This document shows, in pieces, positions 34,501 to 44,590 of a stretch of DNA of 64,000 nt. The DNA is taken from positions 13,987,667-14,051,666 of the forward strand of contig OX424568.1 of the NCBI GenBank assembly GCA_949152475.1, written 5' to 3'. Position numbers and translations under genes: made by a program. The first letter of the stretch is position 1, and every line of letters begins with the position of its first letter. This DNA is from Terebella lapidaria (taxonomy: Eukaryota > Annelida > Polychaeta > Terebellida > Terebellidae). A model generated the notes under the pieces. It did no database searches and was not told the DNA's origin. It saw nothing but the letters and a program-made list of their open reading frames with translations.

Positions 34501-35139
34501 CAGAGCACAGAAATAGTGCGACCCGGCCAGGGCATCGAAGGTATCCTCAATGTGCGGGAGAGGATATGAGTCCTTCCGCGTGGCATCGTTGAGTTTCCGA
34601 TAGTCCACGCAGAACCTCCACGAGCCGTCCTTCTTCTTCACCATAACCACCGGACTGGCCCAAGGGCTGTCACTGGGTTCGATGATGTCCAAGTCGAGCA
34701 TCTTTTGCACCTCCTGGTCTATGACCTCTTGGTGCACTATTGCTGCCCGACGAAGACGCTGCTTGAGAGGACGCTCGTCCACGAGGTCGATGCGGTGCTT
34801 GGCGACGTCAGTCTTGCCAACCGCACCATCAGGACCCATGAACACATCCGCATACTGCCGCAGCAGTCTGCGGAGCGCTTGGCGCTGCTCTTCATCCAAC
34901 CGGTCCTTCGGAACCCGAGATTCCAAATGGTCCGGCAGGGTGAACGGGTCATCTCCGGCGGCCGCCGCCGCGCACGCAGCGCGGCAGACAGGATCGTCGG
35001 GGAGGACACGACTCGAAGCCGCGGGAATAGCAGTAGCTGCTATGCATCCGCGCTTCAGTACAATCGGAGCATCCGTAGGATTCGCCACGAGGATGGGCAT
35101 CGCGCGGGGGTTGGACATGACCAGGGCCCCACCCAGCAC
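31591..35139 (-). CDS. Reverse transcriptase, RNase H and integrase of element A
   Basis: About 1,182 codons with no internal stop. Domains in order: RT with WASPVVMVKKKDGSWRFCVD, MPFGLCNAPATFERLM and the catalytic YIDD (34302-34313); RNase H with ILDTDASNFALGGVLSQ and RTDHSSLRWLL; a variable Ser-rich linker; integrase HHCC (HQLHDLRVTGHLGI, then CAACPRCQ); the catalytic aspartates in ALDILD and HSDQGTQFES and the glutamate in DGQVERFNRS; and a C-terminal GPF-type module without a chromodomain. There is no ATG at the start, as expected for part of a Gag-Pol fusion. It is in the same frame as the protease segment (35182-36204) but separated from it by one in-frame TGA at 35182-35184. This copy would thus need readthrough or is newly inactivated. 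Confidence 0.93.
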   Translation of the reverse strand: MLGGALVMSNPRAMPILVANPTDAPIVLKRGCIAATAIPAASSRVLPDDPVCRAACAAAAAGDDPFTLPDHLESRVPKDRLDEEQRQALRRLLRQYADVFMGPDGAVGKTDVAKHRIDLVDERPLKQRLRRAAIVHQEVIDQEVQKMLDLDIIEPSDSPWASPVVMVKKKDGSWRFCVDYRKLNDATRKDSYPLPHIEDTFDALAGSHYFCALDLASGYWQVEMEESDRAKTAFVTKNGLYQFKVMPFGLCNAPATFERLMEMVLKGFLWKRCMVYIDDVVVYGRSFEETLTNLQMVLHRIRGAGLKLKPSKCELFAQEILYLGFMVTGTGVRPDPAKVAAVQKWPPPCNVADVRSFLGFASYHRRFIRGFAEIARPLTILTEKGADFVWSAEQANAFSGLRQALVAAPVLRHPRPDCEFILDTDASNFALGGVLSQIVDGQERVVAYASVALSRSQMNYCTTHHELLAVVTMTKRFRHYLLGRHFRLRTDHSSLRWLLNYSEADGLVARWLVKLQEYDMQIEHRAGKLHGNADGLSRCHKCKNPGCAGMAPFQQAADSSSDSELDVPGRPQAAAPSNNTAAGASRANLRARTRRYRRGRPAYEAEVRLSPSESSSSPAVYSSWVPSSSGESEYERSLPPVVMAAAAQPDATDEEPNYLGGYSPAQIAAAQRADRALAPVITALEASQKPSKAERKTYREETLSLVSQWERLSLRDGLLYRRYEPPTPLPPIWQLVLPAELRKEVLHQLHDLRVTGHLGIRRTVHRLQQRFHWPGSSLDVQRWCAACPRCQARKGVPTPGRHPLTTVKAGAPFDQIALDILDTHRVTPRGFRYILVISDYFTKYTDAYPLRRQTADEVARLLVNRWVVYHGVPKQVHSDQGTQFESNLFRNLAQMLGSTKVRTTPYRPQSDGQVERFNRSVLNMLAAFVNDRANDWDDHLPYVLMAYRSSVHSSTGVTPHAMLYGRELNLPVDIMYPTAAETGAVPQCGPEYVEWIRRALANAHDFARARLDKSALRQKRGYDAHAKGRPAFAEGDKVRYYYPPLKQGNKFAKPWIGPFTVLKQVTDVDYRIRRDSDPDRVMVVHIDNLKKYEGPLVMDPLIQDAEPDDAPVWDPSGQHPRTPDERVRRMVGLPDLSDPSDDGLGGYQPDDGDPQVPPLPPVPADDGRPRRKPRAPARYGWE

Positions 35140-35181
35140 GAGCCCAGTTCCTGCGGCGAAACTGCTGGCGCTGCTTGGAGA

Positions 35182-36204
35182 TCAAGCGGGTTGCACTATA
35201 CACGGTCGACCATCGAGGGGCATGCGGGGACGACGCGGCCTCGTCTCGATGATCATCTCACTCATCGGCGGCACTACTACAGTGCGCGATGTCCGCATCT
35301 GGAATGAATGCATCGGGCCCGAGCGGAAGAGGAAGTGTGTGTCCTCTCCCATCCGGAACTCGCCAGCGCTAAAGTTGGCAATCACCCGGTGGACCCGTAG
35401 GAAATTCATCCCAATTATCCCGGCCGCTCCGATATCCGCCACGATCGCCTCTGTCAGATACACCTTGTCCCCAAGGGTAATAGGCAGATCGATGATGCCA
35501 TGGATACGGATGCGGTTGTCTCCCGCTCCGTAGAGCTTGTACGGTCCGGGATCTCGCAACTCGAGGTTGCGGAGCGCGGGCTCCTTCCTAAACGTTCCGG
35601 CGGCCACGAGGGTCACCTCCGAGCCTGAGTCTATGAGGAACCGGACCGGCTCCCGTCCGAAGGACAGGGGCAGGTACCAGCAGGGGTCCCTCACCAGCGC
35701 GCAGGTCGGGCGATACCTTTCGCACGCGCTGGGCTCATCTACGGAGTCCTCGCCATCCGCCTCAGCCGCGGAGGAGCCAGACTGGTCTCCAAGGACTACT
35801 TCCGGAGAAGTCATATCTACTTGGGGTCCGTCCTGCTCATCAGCGGGTGGGGCGGCATCGTTTGCCACCGAACAACTATCCCCGGACGCAGTGTTGGTCG
35901 CCACCACGTCCGGATCTAGTTTCCCTGTCGCGGGTTCCGATTCTGCTGTCCCGGAGGACCAGACCGGAAGGAATTCCTCCGTTGCGGGCCAGGGAGAGCT
36001 CCCTGGTATCCGCGCGACCGCAGGCGTTCCAACAACTCCGGACACTTCAGCCAAAAGTGTCCCTGCTTTCCGCAGAAGTAGCAGGGACGGTTCTGAGCTG
36101 GTCCGGAAGTGAACGCGCAACATTCTGCGGGTCCCGGAGCTTCGAGCCCGGCGCAGTGCGCAATCATCTGCGCGGCGCCGAGGTCGTATTCCTCCATGTC
36201 GCAC
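35182..36204 (-). pseudogene. Protease segment of element A (pol frame), ending in an in-frame TGA
   Basis: Frame -1 relative to gag. The first ~95 codons overlap gag. Past the gag stop comes a linker, then a retroviral-type aspartic protease with FLIDSGSEVTLVA as active site and a later GAAGIIGMNFL block, both typical of gypsy proteases. It ends at a TGA (35182-35184). Fourteen codons later the RT frame continues in register, so a single nonsense codon separates protease from RT. The TGA could come from CGA by a C to T change. Since the LTRs are nearly identical, this may have arisen in or shortly before this insertion. Confidence 0.85.
35916..35925 (-). promoter_or_regulatory. Gag-pol -1 frameshift site (GGGAAAC) abutting the gag stop
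   Basis: On the - strand the codons read CAG GGA AAC TAG: slippery heptamer G-GGA-AAC (35925-35919), then the gag stop TAG (35918-35916). A -1 slip enters the open pol frame. GGGAAAC is a canonical X-XXY-YYZ heptamer used by retroviruses. Confidence 0.75.
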
Positions 36205-37295
36205 TCGTCCGAAGGCGAGCGCGGCGCGGCGACCGGTGCCGCATGTGCGGGCGCCCCTGTAGAGGGTGCCGGCGCACTAACCCACTGTTGGGTAGGTTCC
36301 CTGGCGGGTTCCCTGGCGGGCTCCATGTCGCACTCGTCCGAAGGCGAGCGCGGCGCGGCGACCGGTGCCGCATGTGCGGGCGCCCCTGTAGAGGGTGCCG
36401 GCGCACTAACCCACTGTTGGGTAGGTTCCCTGGCGGGTTCCCGGACGACCGGGTCCTGCCACGGGGTTACCTGCGATGCCTTGACCGGAGGAGGAATCGC
36501 CGCCTGCGCGGGTACAGCCGAGGCCGGAGCCGGGGCTGGAGGCAACTGTCTAGGACGGACAGCCATCTCAAGCGCAAGTGCGGAGTCTATTGCCTCCTCC
36601 ATCGATCGCTTTTCATGGGTGGCCAGCCCGTACGCTAGGTGGTAAGGCTGGCCATCGATGAACTGATCGATCAGCATCGTCTCAAACCGTCTGGAGTCCA
36701 TGTCCGGAAAAGCTCTCCGGCCGAGTATGCGTAAGCTGTACGCATAGTCTGTCACGGACTCAGTCGGCTGGCGGATACGCGCCTTGAACTCTCGTTCAGA
36801 CTGCCGCCGATTGGTCGTCGGCGGGAACAGCAGGCGAAGTTGACGAGCAACCTCGCCGAACGTCACTGTTCCCACCGGCAGACACGGCATCACGCGGAGA
36901 GCTTTCCCTTCCAGGCTCCCCGCGAGGACGTGTCCAGCTTCAGGCTGGGACCATCCTTCGTACACGGCGGTACGCCATACCTGGAGCAAGTAGTCCTCCA
37001 AGTCGGCGTTATCCCCTGTCGCGGGTTCCGATTCTGCTGTCCCGGAGGACCAGACCGGAAGGAATTCCTCCGTTGCGGGCCAGGGAGAGCTCCCTGGTAT
37101 CCGCGCGACCGCAGGCGTTCCAACAACTCCGGACACTTCAGCCAAAAGTGTCCCTGCTTTCCGCAGAAGTAGCAGGGACGGTTCTGAGCTGGTCCGGAAG
37201 TGAACGCGCAACATTCTGCGGGTCCCGGAGCTTCGAGCCCGGCGCAGTGCGCAATCATCTGCGCGGCGCCGAGGTCGTATTCCTCCATGTCGCAC
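35916..37295 (-). pseudogene. Second gag copy (capsid to nucleocapsid) in the duplication, element A
   Basis: The proximal duplication unit reads in frame through the capsid-like region (DNADLEDYLLQVWRTAVYEG) to a CCHC zinc knuckle (CYFCGKQGHFWLKC), and ends RNPRQGN at the true gag stop 35916-35918 with the frameshift site. About the first 95 codons read the end of the distal unit out of frame, so it lacks a proper N-terminus. It is the copy that remains linked to pol. Confidence 0.8.
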
Positions 37296-38104
37296 TCGTC
37301 CGAAGGCGAGCGCGGCGCGGCGACCGGTGCCGCATGTGCGGGCGCCCCTGTAGAGGGTGCCGGCGCACTAACCCACTGTTGGGTAGGTTCCCTGGCGGGT
37401 TCCCTGGCGGGCTCCATGTCGCACTCGTCCGAAGGCGAGCGCGGCGCGGCGACCGGTGCCGCATGTGCGGGCGCCCCTGTAGAGGGTGCCGGCGCACTAA
37501 CCCACTGTTGGGTAGGTTCCCTGGCGGGTTCCCGGACGACCGGGTCCTGCCACGGGGTTACCTGCGATGCCTTGACCGGAGGAGGAATCGCCGCCTGCGC
37601 GGGTACAGCCGAGGCCGGAGCCGGGGCTGGAGGCAACTGTCTAGGACGGACAGCCATCTCAAGCGCAAGTGCGGAGTCTATTGCCTCCTCCATCGATCGC
37701 TTTTCATGGGTGGCCAGCCCGTACGCTAGGTGGTAAGGCTGGCCATCGATGAACTGATCGATCAGCATCGTCTCAAACCGTCTGGAGTCCATGTCCGGAA
37801 AAGCTCTCCGGCCGAGTATGCGTAAGCTGTACGCATAGTCTGTCACGGACTCAGTCGGCTGGCGGATACGCGCCTTGAACTCTCGTTCAGACTGCCGCCG
37901 ATTGGTCGTCGGCGGGAACAGCAGGCGAAGTTGACGAGCAACCTCGCCGAACGTCACTGTTCCCACCGGCAGACACGGCATCACGCGGAGAGCTTTCCCT
38001 TCCAGGCTCCCCGCGAGGACGTGTCCAGCTTCAGGCTGGGACCATCCTTCGTACACGGCGGTACGCCATACCTGGAGCAAGTAGTCCTCCAAGTCGGCGT
38101 TATC
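35923..38104 (-). repeat. Tandem 1,091 bp duplication within gag, element A
   Basis: Units 35923-37013 and 37014-38104 appear identical. The joint lies at the CCC of the frameshift site, with CCC(C) microhomology. The unit length is not a multiple of three, so the duplication changes frame. Each unit also holds a 129 bp in-frame repeat (43 residues, with QQWVSAPAPSTGAPAHAAPV). Confidence 0.95.
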
Positions 38105-38392
38105 CCCGTTGAACCGTTTCCGCCACGAAGAGTGGTCGGGCCCGTCATCGCGTTTGCTACGCGCCCGACGTGCGGTCCCGGCTCCGGGGTCGTCCGTGTA
38201 CTGCGGCAAGTTCCGTGCGCTTCCTGCGCCTGCGGCGGAGTCTGCCGGAGCAAACATCGACGCCGCCGACGGAGGAGCAGGTAAGCTCACGTTTGCCGCC
38301 GGGGTCATCCCCGTGCGTCGGTGAGCTGATCCACCACACTGCCCGGTGCGGACCGACCAGAACCCATGCCGGAGGCTCGCGAGGGAGTCCAC
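36890..38392 (-). CDS. Gag of element A (main part)
   Basis: A 500-codon frame. A Pro/Ser-rich N-terminal part leads to a helical capsid-like region (WRKRFNGDNADLEDYLLQVW to LALEMAVRPRQ), the two 43-residue Pro/Ala repeats, and the nucleocapsid knuckle CYFCGKQGHFWLKC. Because of the duplication it leaves the gag frame a few residues before the normal end and adds a foreign tail of about 45 residues, losing the frameshift link to pol. The frame opens with GTG and has no clear ATG. The true start is probably the ATG at 38846 (MTKERDKAKDKANE). The N-terminal coding is split by two frame changes: one at a 10 nt C run (38790-38799), one between 38305 and 38390. Confidence 0.8.
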   Translation of the reverse strand: MDSLASLRHGFWSVRTGQCGGSAHRRTGMTPAANVSLPAPPSAASMFAPADSAAGAGSARNLPQYTDDPGAGTARRARSKRDDGPDHSSWRKRFNGDNADLEDYLLQVWRTAVYEGWSQPEAGHVLAGSLEGKALRVMPCLPVGTVTFGEVARQLRLLFPPTTNRRQSEREFKARIRQPTESVTDYAYSLRILGRRAFPDMDSRRFETMLIDQFIDGQPYHLAYGLATHEKRSMEEAIDSALALEMAVRPRQLPPAPAPASAVPAQAAIPPPVKASQVTPWQDPVVREPAREPTQQWVSAPAPSTGAPAHAAPVAAPRSPSDECDMEPAREPAREPTQQWVSAPAPSTGAPAHAAPVAAPRSPSDECDMEEYDLGAAQMIAHCAGLEAPGPAECCAFTSGPAQNRPCYFCGKQGHFWLKCPELLERLRSRGYQGALPGPQRRNSFRSGPPGQQNRNPRQGITPTWRTTCSRYGVPPCTKDGPSLKLDTSSRGAWKGKLSA

Positions 38393-38846
38393 CCGGCCGG
38401 GTGTGGCATCTGGTACGACTGGTCCGCTCGTCCAGAAGGACCCGCATGCATTGGCGCTCGATTCCGGACGCTCGAAGGCGTCTTATGGAAGGGTGCCATT
38501 TGCCACGGATCTGTTCTGGGCACGGGCGGGCGCGGCGTAGAGCCGTTGCCAGCTCCACCCACCGCGCCTAACACGTCAAGGTCCGGCCTTGACGGCAACT
38601 CCTGCTGCGGCCCCGCGGGGCTCGACTCTACGTCCGAAGACGGAGCCAGGGACGCCGGAGTCGTCTCCGCGGACGGGGTCTTGTCCACGGAGGTTTCCGC
38701 GCGTTCCTTCCGGCCGCCGGAGTCACCCGAAGATGTCTCACGGCGGCTGTCGCGCGACCGGGTGTGGTCCGCGACATTACCTCCCGTTTCCCCCCCCCCT
38801 TGGGTTCATTAGCCTTATCTTTGGCTTTGTCTCTTTCCTTTGTCAT
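38305..38846 (-). pseudogene. N-terminal gag region of element A, frame-broken
   Basis: An ATG at 38846 starts a Lys-rich segment. The frame is lost at the C10 run (38790-38799) and continues in another frame down to 38305 (Ser/Pro-rich, no domain). Homopolymer slippage, real or from sequencing, is the simplest explanation. Confidence 0.6.
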
Positions 38847-38939
38847 CCTTTGAGATGTCCTTGAGGAGCGGGCGATCCCCAGGGACTAAGGAGGCTACAA
38901 CACTGTGACGGTAGGCTGCGATGGAACACTGTCGGACTG

Positions 38940-38957
38940 ATCCTGGTCACGGCACCA
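38940..38957 (-). promoter_or_regulatory. Primer binding site (tRNA-His) of element A
   Basis: The + strand ATCCTGGTCACGGCACCA equals the 3' end of an animal tRNA-His(GTG) with CCA (acceptor TCACGGC, discriminator A). One nucleotide separates it from the LTR. Element B has the same 18 nt at 46911-46928. Confidence 0.8.
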
Positions 38958-38958
38958 A

Positions 38959-39695
38959 TGTAAAGTTATTGACTACCGTCCGCTCTTCGGGATCCTCGAG
39001 GATAGTCCTCTCTCATCCGAGTCCTTGCGGACGCGCATCCGCTATTCCGGATCCTCGCGGCAGGGCCGCTCACCGGAGGTCGCGGCGGACACGGTCACTA
39101 CTTCATCATTAACGGTAACCAGGTAACAGCCCACCCGACACTCCCAGGCCTACGGACACCGTTCAGAAACTAGTTCATCCCTACGGTGTTAACTGGCGGG
39201 GCCTGGCGAGCCGCGGTCTGCCTCGGGGACGGAACCCCGTACAGTCCGACATGCTGGCCAGAGCCTCTGTCACATGTCCCGGGAAGGGAGAGAGCTGGCG
39301 ATCCACAGGGCCGAAGGCCCCCGAGTCAGCAACTCGTCTCTCCCAGCCCGGGCCTCCCCACGGAAATCGTCCCCAGGGCTCTAGGAGCCCACTACTCGCA
39401 AACAGGGAACACAAAGCTCATGGCCGAGCCTCGTGTGCGTCCTGTCTCTCGATCTTGGACAATCTCCTCGAACGAGTCGCTTCCAGTGTATATATAATAC
39501 ACCAGAAACTGTAGGGCGCACGCGAGGTTAAATCGATCCATTGTTATAGTTTACTGGAGGGTAAATTACAATACGTCGCCGTGGCAACGCACGCTCGAAC
39601 GGAGCATGTCAAAACAAGGCCAAGTACGAAAAGGCCACATAAATGGCATTTATGTTTACAATCACCTGCCGCGTGCTTAGGGCAAAATCGCCACA
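38959..39695 (-). repeat. 5' LTR of element A
   Basis: 737 bp; one difference from the 3' copy. A TATA-like box at 39488-39498 reads TATTATATATA on the - strand. Confidence 0.95.
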
Positions 39696-39714
39696 GAGGA
39701 ATATCATCTGGTTC

Positions 39715-40409
39715 TGTAGCATTACAAACGCGACATGTGAGAAACCCGAACATCACGTATGTCGCCTTTCTCATAGTCAAATGCTTATTATCGCCCATGT
39801 CGCATTCTTCACGGCTGATGTGATTGGTGGATAATATTTTATTCCTATCTGCTTGCGATATCCACATCAAAGATTATTTGACTTCTTAATACGTTTCAAT
39901 TAAGTTATTTTTTCATTAGCAAATGTAAACAGACAGTCTTAATGACGATTTGTGTGTTTTGCCAATGGAATGCTTCGAACTCGTACTGCACCACCGTCAC
40001 CATTTGCACGACTAGAATGGAACGCAGCACATAAGGCACCCAAAACATAGCTCGATGTATTGGTTAATATCGCACCATAAAAACCTTTGTTGTGCTGTTC
40101 TGCCAGATCCCCCACCCCCACTCGATTTCAGCGCTGAATCCTGATTCAATATTGAGTGGAAGTCCATGAATTGGACGATAATATGGACATGCATGTCGTG
40201 AATTTCACGCACAAAAGCTATTTCAATAGCTCCGCAGTTAATGTTGGGTATTTCACGGGCATGTTGCTTTTTTCACGCCGGAAACACCAACCGTGAAAAA
40301 AGCGACATGGTCGGATATTTCACGTGAAAAAAGCGACATGGTCACTTTTATCACATGAGAAACCCGACCATGTCGGGCTTTTCACAATATTCGGTTTTAT
40401 CATGCAGCA
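39715..40409. mobile_element. 695 bp TIR element inserted in element B
   Basis: The ends TGTAGCAT and ATGCAGCA are imperfect inverted repeats continuing for about 40 bp (ACAAACGCGACATGTGAGAA against AAAACCGAATATTGTGAAAA on the complement). A 4 bp duplication GTTC flanks it (39711-39714, 40410-40413). It interrupts pol-end sequence that aligns with element A around 31810-31825. Its right part repeats GTGAAAAAAGCGACATGGTC. No coding capacity; a MITE, or less likely a solo LTR. Confidence 0.7.
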
Positions 40410-40413
40410 GTTC

Positions 40414-43171
40414 CACATCTTGTATGAGCGGATTCATGACGAGCGGGCCCTCGTACTTCTTCAAGTAGTCTATGTGAACCACCAGAACCTTGTCTGGATC
40501 GGAATCCCGTGGTATTCGATAGTCCACCTCTTTCACCTGTTTCGGTACGGTGAACGGACAGATCCATGGCCGTGCTAACTTGTTTCCCTGTTTGGCTGGT
40601 GGATAGTTATAGCACACCTTGTCTCGCCGCAAAAGTGGGCCTACCCTTCGCATGGGCGTCATAGTCTCGCTTCTGCTGGATAGCTGATTTAGCCAGTTGC
40701 ACTTGCCAAAGTCGTGGGCCTTTCGCCAGGGCGCAGTGAACCCACTCCACATACACGAAATCCATGGGCAGATTGATTTCCCGGCCATACAGCATCGCAT
40801 GCGGCGTCACCCCAGTGGAGGAGTGGACCGACGACCTATAGGCCATTAAGACGTACGGGAGGTGGTCAACCCAGTCGTTTGCACGATCATTTACGAAGGC
40901 CACCAGCATGCTCAGGATAGATCGATTGAAGCATTCGACCTGTCCGTCAGACTGGGGCCTGTAAGTGGTGGTCCGGACCTTGGAACTCCTTAGCATCTGT
41001 GCTAGGCCCCGGAACAGGTTGCTTTCGAATTGCCTACCCTGATCAGAATGTACCTGCTTAGGTACCCCATGGTACACCACCCACCTATTTACCAGTAACC
41101 GAGCCACCTCGTCTGCAGTCTGGCAGCGCAGCGGGTAGGCGTTGGTGTACTTTTTGAAATAGTCCGAGATCACCAGGATATACCGGAACCCATGCGGAGT
41201 AACTCAGTGAGTGTCCAGAATATCCAAGGCGATCTGGTCAAACGGCGAGCCAGCCTTAATCGGGGTTGAGGGATGGCGAACAGGGGCTGGAACTCCCTTA
41301 CGAGCCTGACACCGTGGGCAAGCTGCTCACCACCTCTGCACGTCCAAGGCACTACCGGGCCAATGAAAGGGCTCTTGTAGCCGATGGATGATGCTCCGCC
41401 AGAAGCGCCAACTGCCAAATGGGAGGTAGTGAGCTCGGTGGCTCATAGCGCCGGTAAAGTAGACCTTCCTGGAGAGCGAGGCATTTCCACTGGGAGACCA
41501 GGGATAGTGTCTCCTCCTTGTAGGTTTTCCGCCCAGCCTTGGAAGGTTTCTGGCCAGCCTCAAGCGCCTCTATCACCGGTACCAGAGCACTGTCAGCTCT
41601 TTGTTTAGCAGCCAGTTGCACCGGAGAGTAGCCGCCGAAGTATGTCGGTTTCTCATTCATCACATCCGGCTGTGTACCAGCGGCCATCACCACAGGGGGC
41701 AACTGCCGCTCGTACTCAGAGTCGTCTGTGGATGTGGAGGGTTCCCACGAGGAGTACACTGTCAGACTCGAGGAAGACTCACTGGAGCTGAGTCGCACCT
41801 TCGGTTCGAACGCAGGACGCCAACGCCTGTAATGGCATGCGGGGGTGGGCTCCTGCGGTTGGACATCCCTGTTACTGGAGGGTGCAGCGGCCTGCAGTCT
41901 TCCCGGAAGGTCCAGTTCCGAGTCTGATGAAGAATCCTCGCCACGCTGGAATGGTGTCATTCCTGCGCAGTCTGGATTCTGCCACTCATGAAAACGTGAC
42001 AGGCCATCAGGCATTGCCGTGCATTTTTCCGGCATGGTGCTCAATTTTCATGTCATACTCCTGGAGTTTAACGAGCCACCGGGCCACCAAACCATCGGCC
42101 CCACTATAGTTGAGCAGCCATCGGAGCAAACTGTGATCAGTCCGCAGCCGGAAATGCTGCCCCAGCAAGTAATGCCAGAAGCGTTTGGTCATGGTTACAA
42201 CCATGAGGAGCTCGTGGTGATCGTGCAGTAGCTCACTTGAGAGGGGCTGAGAGCCACACTCGCATAAGCCACTATACGCTCCTTTCCATCCACGATCTGT
42301 GATAGGACACGAAGTTGCTCGTGTACATGTCCAAAATAAAGAAGAGGGTGCCAGAGCACGAGTGCTACCACCAGGGCCTTCCCAAGGTCTGCAAAAGTAA
42401 CCTCTTGGGAAGCCTCCCAGATGAAATCCACACCCTTTTTCATGAGGATAGTTAGGGGGCATGTGATCTCCGTCTTGAATAAACCGGCGATGGTAGCTCA
42501 CGAAGCCCAAGAAAAACCTCACCGGGTCCCATGCTGTATGGCCTCGATCTTTGCGGGATCTGGTCGGATACCTGTACCTGTCACTGTGAAGCCCAAATAC
42601 AAGATCTCCTTGGCGAAGAGCTCGCACTTGTTAGGCTTTAGTTTAAGGCCTGTGCCGCGGATGCAATAGAGCACCATCTGGAGGTTGGTGAGGATTTTCT
42701 CAAAGGATCGGCCATACACGACGATATTGTTGATGTACGCCATATATCGCTTCCAGAAGCATTCTCTTAGCACAATTTTCATGAAGCGCTCAAACTTTGC
42801 GGGGATGGAATACCTTGAACTGGTAGAGTTCGCTCTTGGTGACAAAGGCAGTTTTTGCCCTATCATCCTCGTCCATCTCGACCTGCCAATACCCGGAAGC
42901 CAGGTCCAGTGCACAGAAATAGTGCGACACGGCTAGGGCATCGAAGGTGTCTTTGATGTGAAGAATAAGGTATGAGTCCTTCCGCATGGTATCGTGAAGT
43001 ACTGATAATCCACGCAGAACCTCCATGAGCTGTCTTTCTTCTTCACCATAACCACAGGACTCGCCCAAGGGCTATCACTCAGTTCGATGATGTCAAGCTC
43101 GAGCATGTTCTGCACCTCCTGGTCAATAACCTCTTGGTGCACGATAGCTGCTCGTCGCAGACGCTGTTTAA
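40414..43171 (-). pseudogene. Decayed pol (RT, RNase H, integrase) of element B
   Basis: Pieces in all - frames match element A pol in order. Integrase C-terminal and core: 40351-41173, with VHSDQGRQFES and GQVECFNRS, where the glutamate is kept but arginine is changed. Zinc-binding part: 41170-41563. Linker: 41352-42044. RNase H: 42007-42627. RT: 42519-43142, where YIDD has become YINN. Many stops, frame changes and small deletions make it clearly non-functional. The RT start is cut by the insertion at 43172. Confidence 0.9.
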
Positions 43172-43174
43172 TAG

Positions 43175-43212
<38 letters not shown>

Positions 43213-43436
43213 CCAATAATAATTTATTTCTTATAAAGTGCCTTTCCAGCCATTAGCTGCTCAAAGCGCTGATACATGTATACAATAACAAATAGATAGT
43301 GATAATGTTAAAAGATAGAAAAAAAAAAAATGACAAAAAAGTTATGAACAATATTGATAAAAGACATATCAAAGGTGAATAAAACAGTCATCTGATATTT
43401 TTTGTGTTCTTGCTGTTGATTAAAATCATCTGTTGT
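43172..43436. mobile_element. Short insertion starting with an (ATA)n run, in element B
   Basis: It replaces about 515 bp present in element A (34765-35280). It starts with an ATA/AAT microsatellite of about 45 bp, then TTATTTCTTATAAAGTGCC and CTCAAAGCGCTGATACATG, an A-rich run and AT-rich DNA. It resembles 7344-7400. Probably a SINE or small DNA element; class uncertain. Confidence 0.45.
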
Positions 43437-44590
43437 GCTGCGCGCCGCCCGGAGTTGGAATGAACGGGAGGGACCCGCCCGGAAGAGGTAGTGTGTGTCC
43501 TCTCCCATCCGGAGTTCACCGGAACTAAAGTCCGCGATCACCTGAGGGATGCGAAAAAAGTTCATCCTAATGATTCTGGCTGCTCCAATATCCACAACGA
43601 TCGCTTCTGTCGTGTAGGTCACACCACCGAGTTGGATCAGCAGATCAATCAGTCCATGGATACAGATATTGTTGTTACCCGCTCCTCAGAGCTTGTAACC
43701 GTCGGAACCCCACAGCTCCATGCTGCTACGTCTCTGTGGCGACGAGGGTAACCTCTGAGCCGAAATTGACAAGGAACTGCACTGGTTCCCGCTCAGAAGA
43801 CAAGGGCAGGTACCAGCATGGATCCCTAACCAGCGTGCATATCGGATGACCGGAGTCACCCGGGGCACTGGTTTCCGCTACAGAGTCCTCGCTGTCTGCC
43901 TCAGCGGCGCAGGAGCTAGATGGATCTTCGAGGACCACTTCCGGCGGGGCTCAGGCAATCTACCTTTATATCCGCTAGCCTGCAGGCATTCCAGCAACTC
44001 CGGACACCACAACCAGAAGTGACCTTGTTTTCCGCAGAAGTAGCAGGGCCATTTAGCGTTGGGTCTGGAGGTGAAAGTGCAGCAATCTGCGGGTCCCAGA
44101 GATTCGATCCTGGCAAAGTGCGCAATCATCTGTGTGGCGCTGAGGTCATACTCTTACATCTCACACTCGTCCGAGGACGAGCATGACGCAGCAGCCGGGG
44201 CCGCTTGCACCAGCGTCACTGGAGGTACGGCAGGAGGAGGAGCAGCGGCCTGCGATGGTACAGCCGAGGCCGGAGCGGGAGGCATCTGTCTGGATCTGAC
44301 AGCTGCCTTTATCGCAAGCGCTGAGTTGATGGATTCCTCCATCGACCGTTTTTCGTGGGTGGCCAGGGCGTATGATATATGGTACGACTGCTCATTGATA
44401 AACTGGTCGATCAGCATCGGTTTGAACCTACTTGTCGGTACTTCTGGGTAGGCTCTCCGGCCGAGTATGTGCAGGTTGAACGCATAGTCGGTCATGGACT
44501 CTATCGCCATGCAGTATCAAGCCTTGAACTGTTTCTCGAACATCCGCTTGTTCGTCGTCGGGGTGAACAGTAAGCGAAGTTGCTCGGCAA
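43437..44590 (-). pseudogene. Decayed protease and nucleocapsid/capsid of element B
   Basis: Remnants in transcript order: capsid (about 44154-44510), zinc knuckle CYFCGKQGHFWLWC (43878-44129), protease site FLVNFGSEVTLVA with the catalytic aspartate changed to N (43726-43938), and the later protease block near 43550-43620. Frames are broken repeatedly. Confidence 0.85.

Larger units (their letters stand above)
25010..39695 (-). mobile_element. Element A: young 14.7 kb gypsy LTR retrotransposon with a third ORF
   Basis: LTRs of 737 bp (25010-25746 and 38959-39695) start TGTAAAG and end GCCACA. I find one difference between them (25611 C, 39560 G), so insertion is very recent. The target duplication is GAGG (25006-25009 and 39696-39699). 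In transcript order on the - strand: 5' LTR, tRNA-His primer site, gag, protease, RT/RNase H/integrase, a 1.9 kb non-coding gap, a long third ORF, polypurine tract, 3' LTR. It is much longer than typical gypsy elements (5-8 kb) because of the third ORF, the gap and a 1,091 bp duplication in gag. It inserted into the pol-3' region of element B. No chromodomain is seen at the integrase end. The lineage is Ty3/gypsy by domain order and motifs. Confidence 0.95.

Noticed and set aside
31591..35139. Chromovirus assignment for element A
   Set aside because: The integrase C-terminus has a GPF-type module followed by an acidic/Pro tail, with no chromodomain-like sequence.
35182..35184. TGA between protease and RT as a programmed readthrough signal
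   Set aside because: The downstream context (TGA-TCT-CCA) is not a known readthrough context, and similar single TGA codons occur at unrelated places in element C; mutation is simpler.
39715..40409. Solo LTR interpretation of the 695 bp insertion
   Set aside because: TG...CA ends and a 4 bp duplication would fit, but the ~40 bp imperfect inverted ends favour a TIR element. Not fully excluded.
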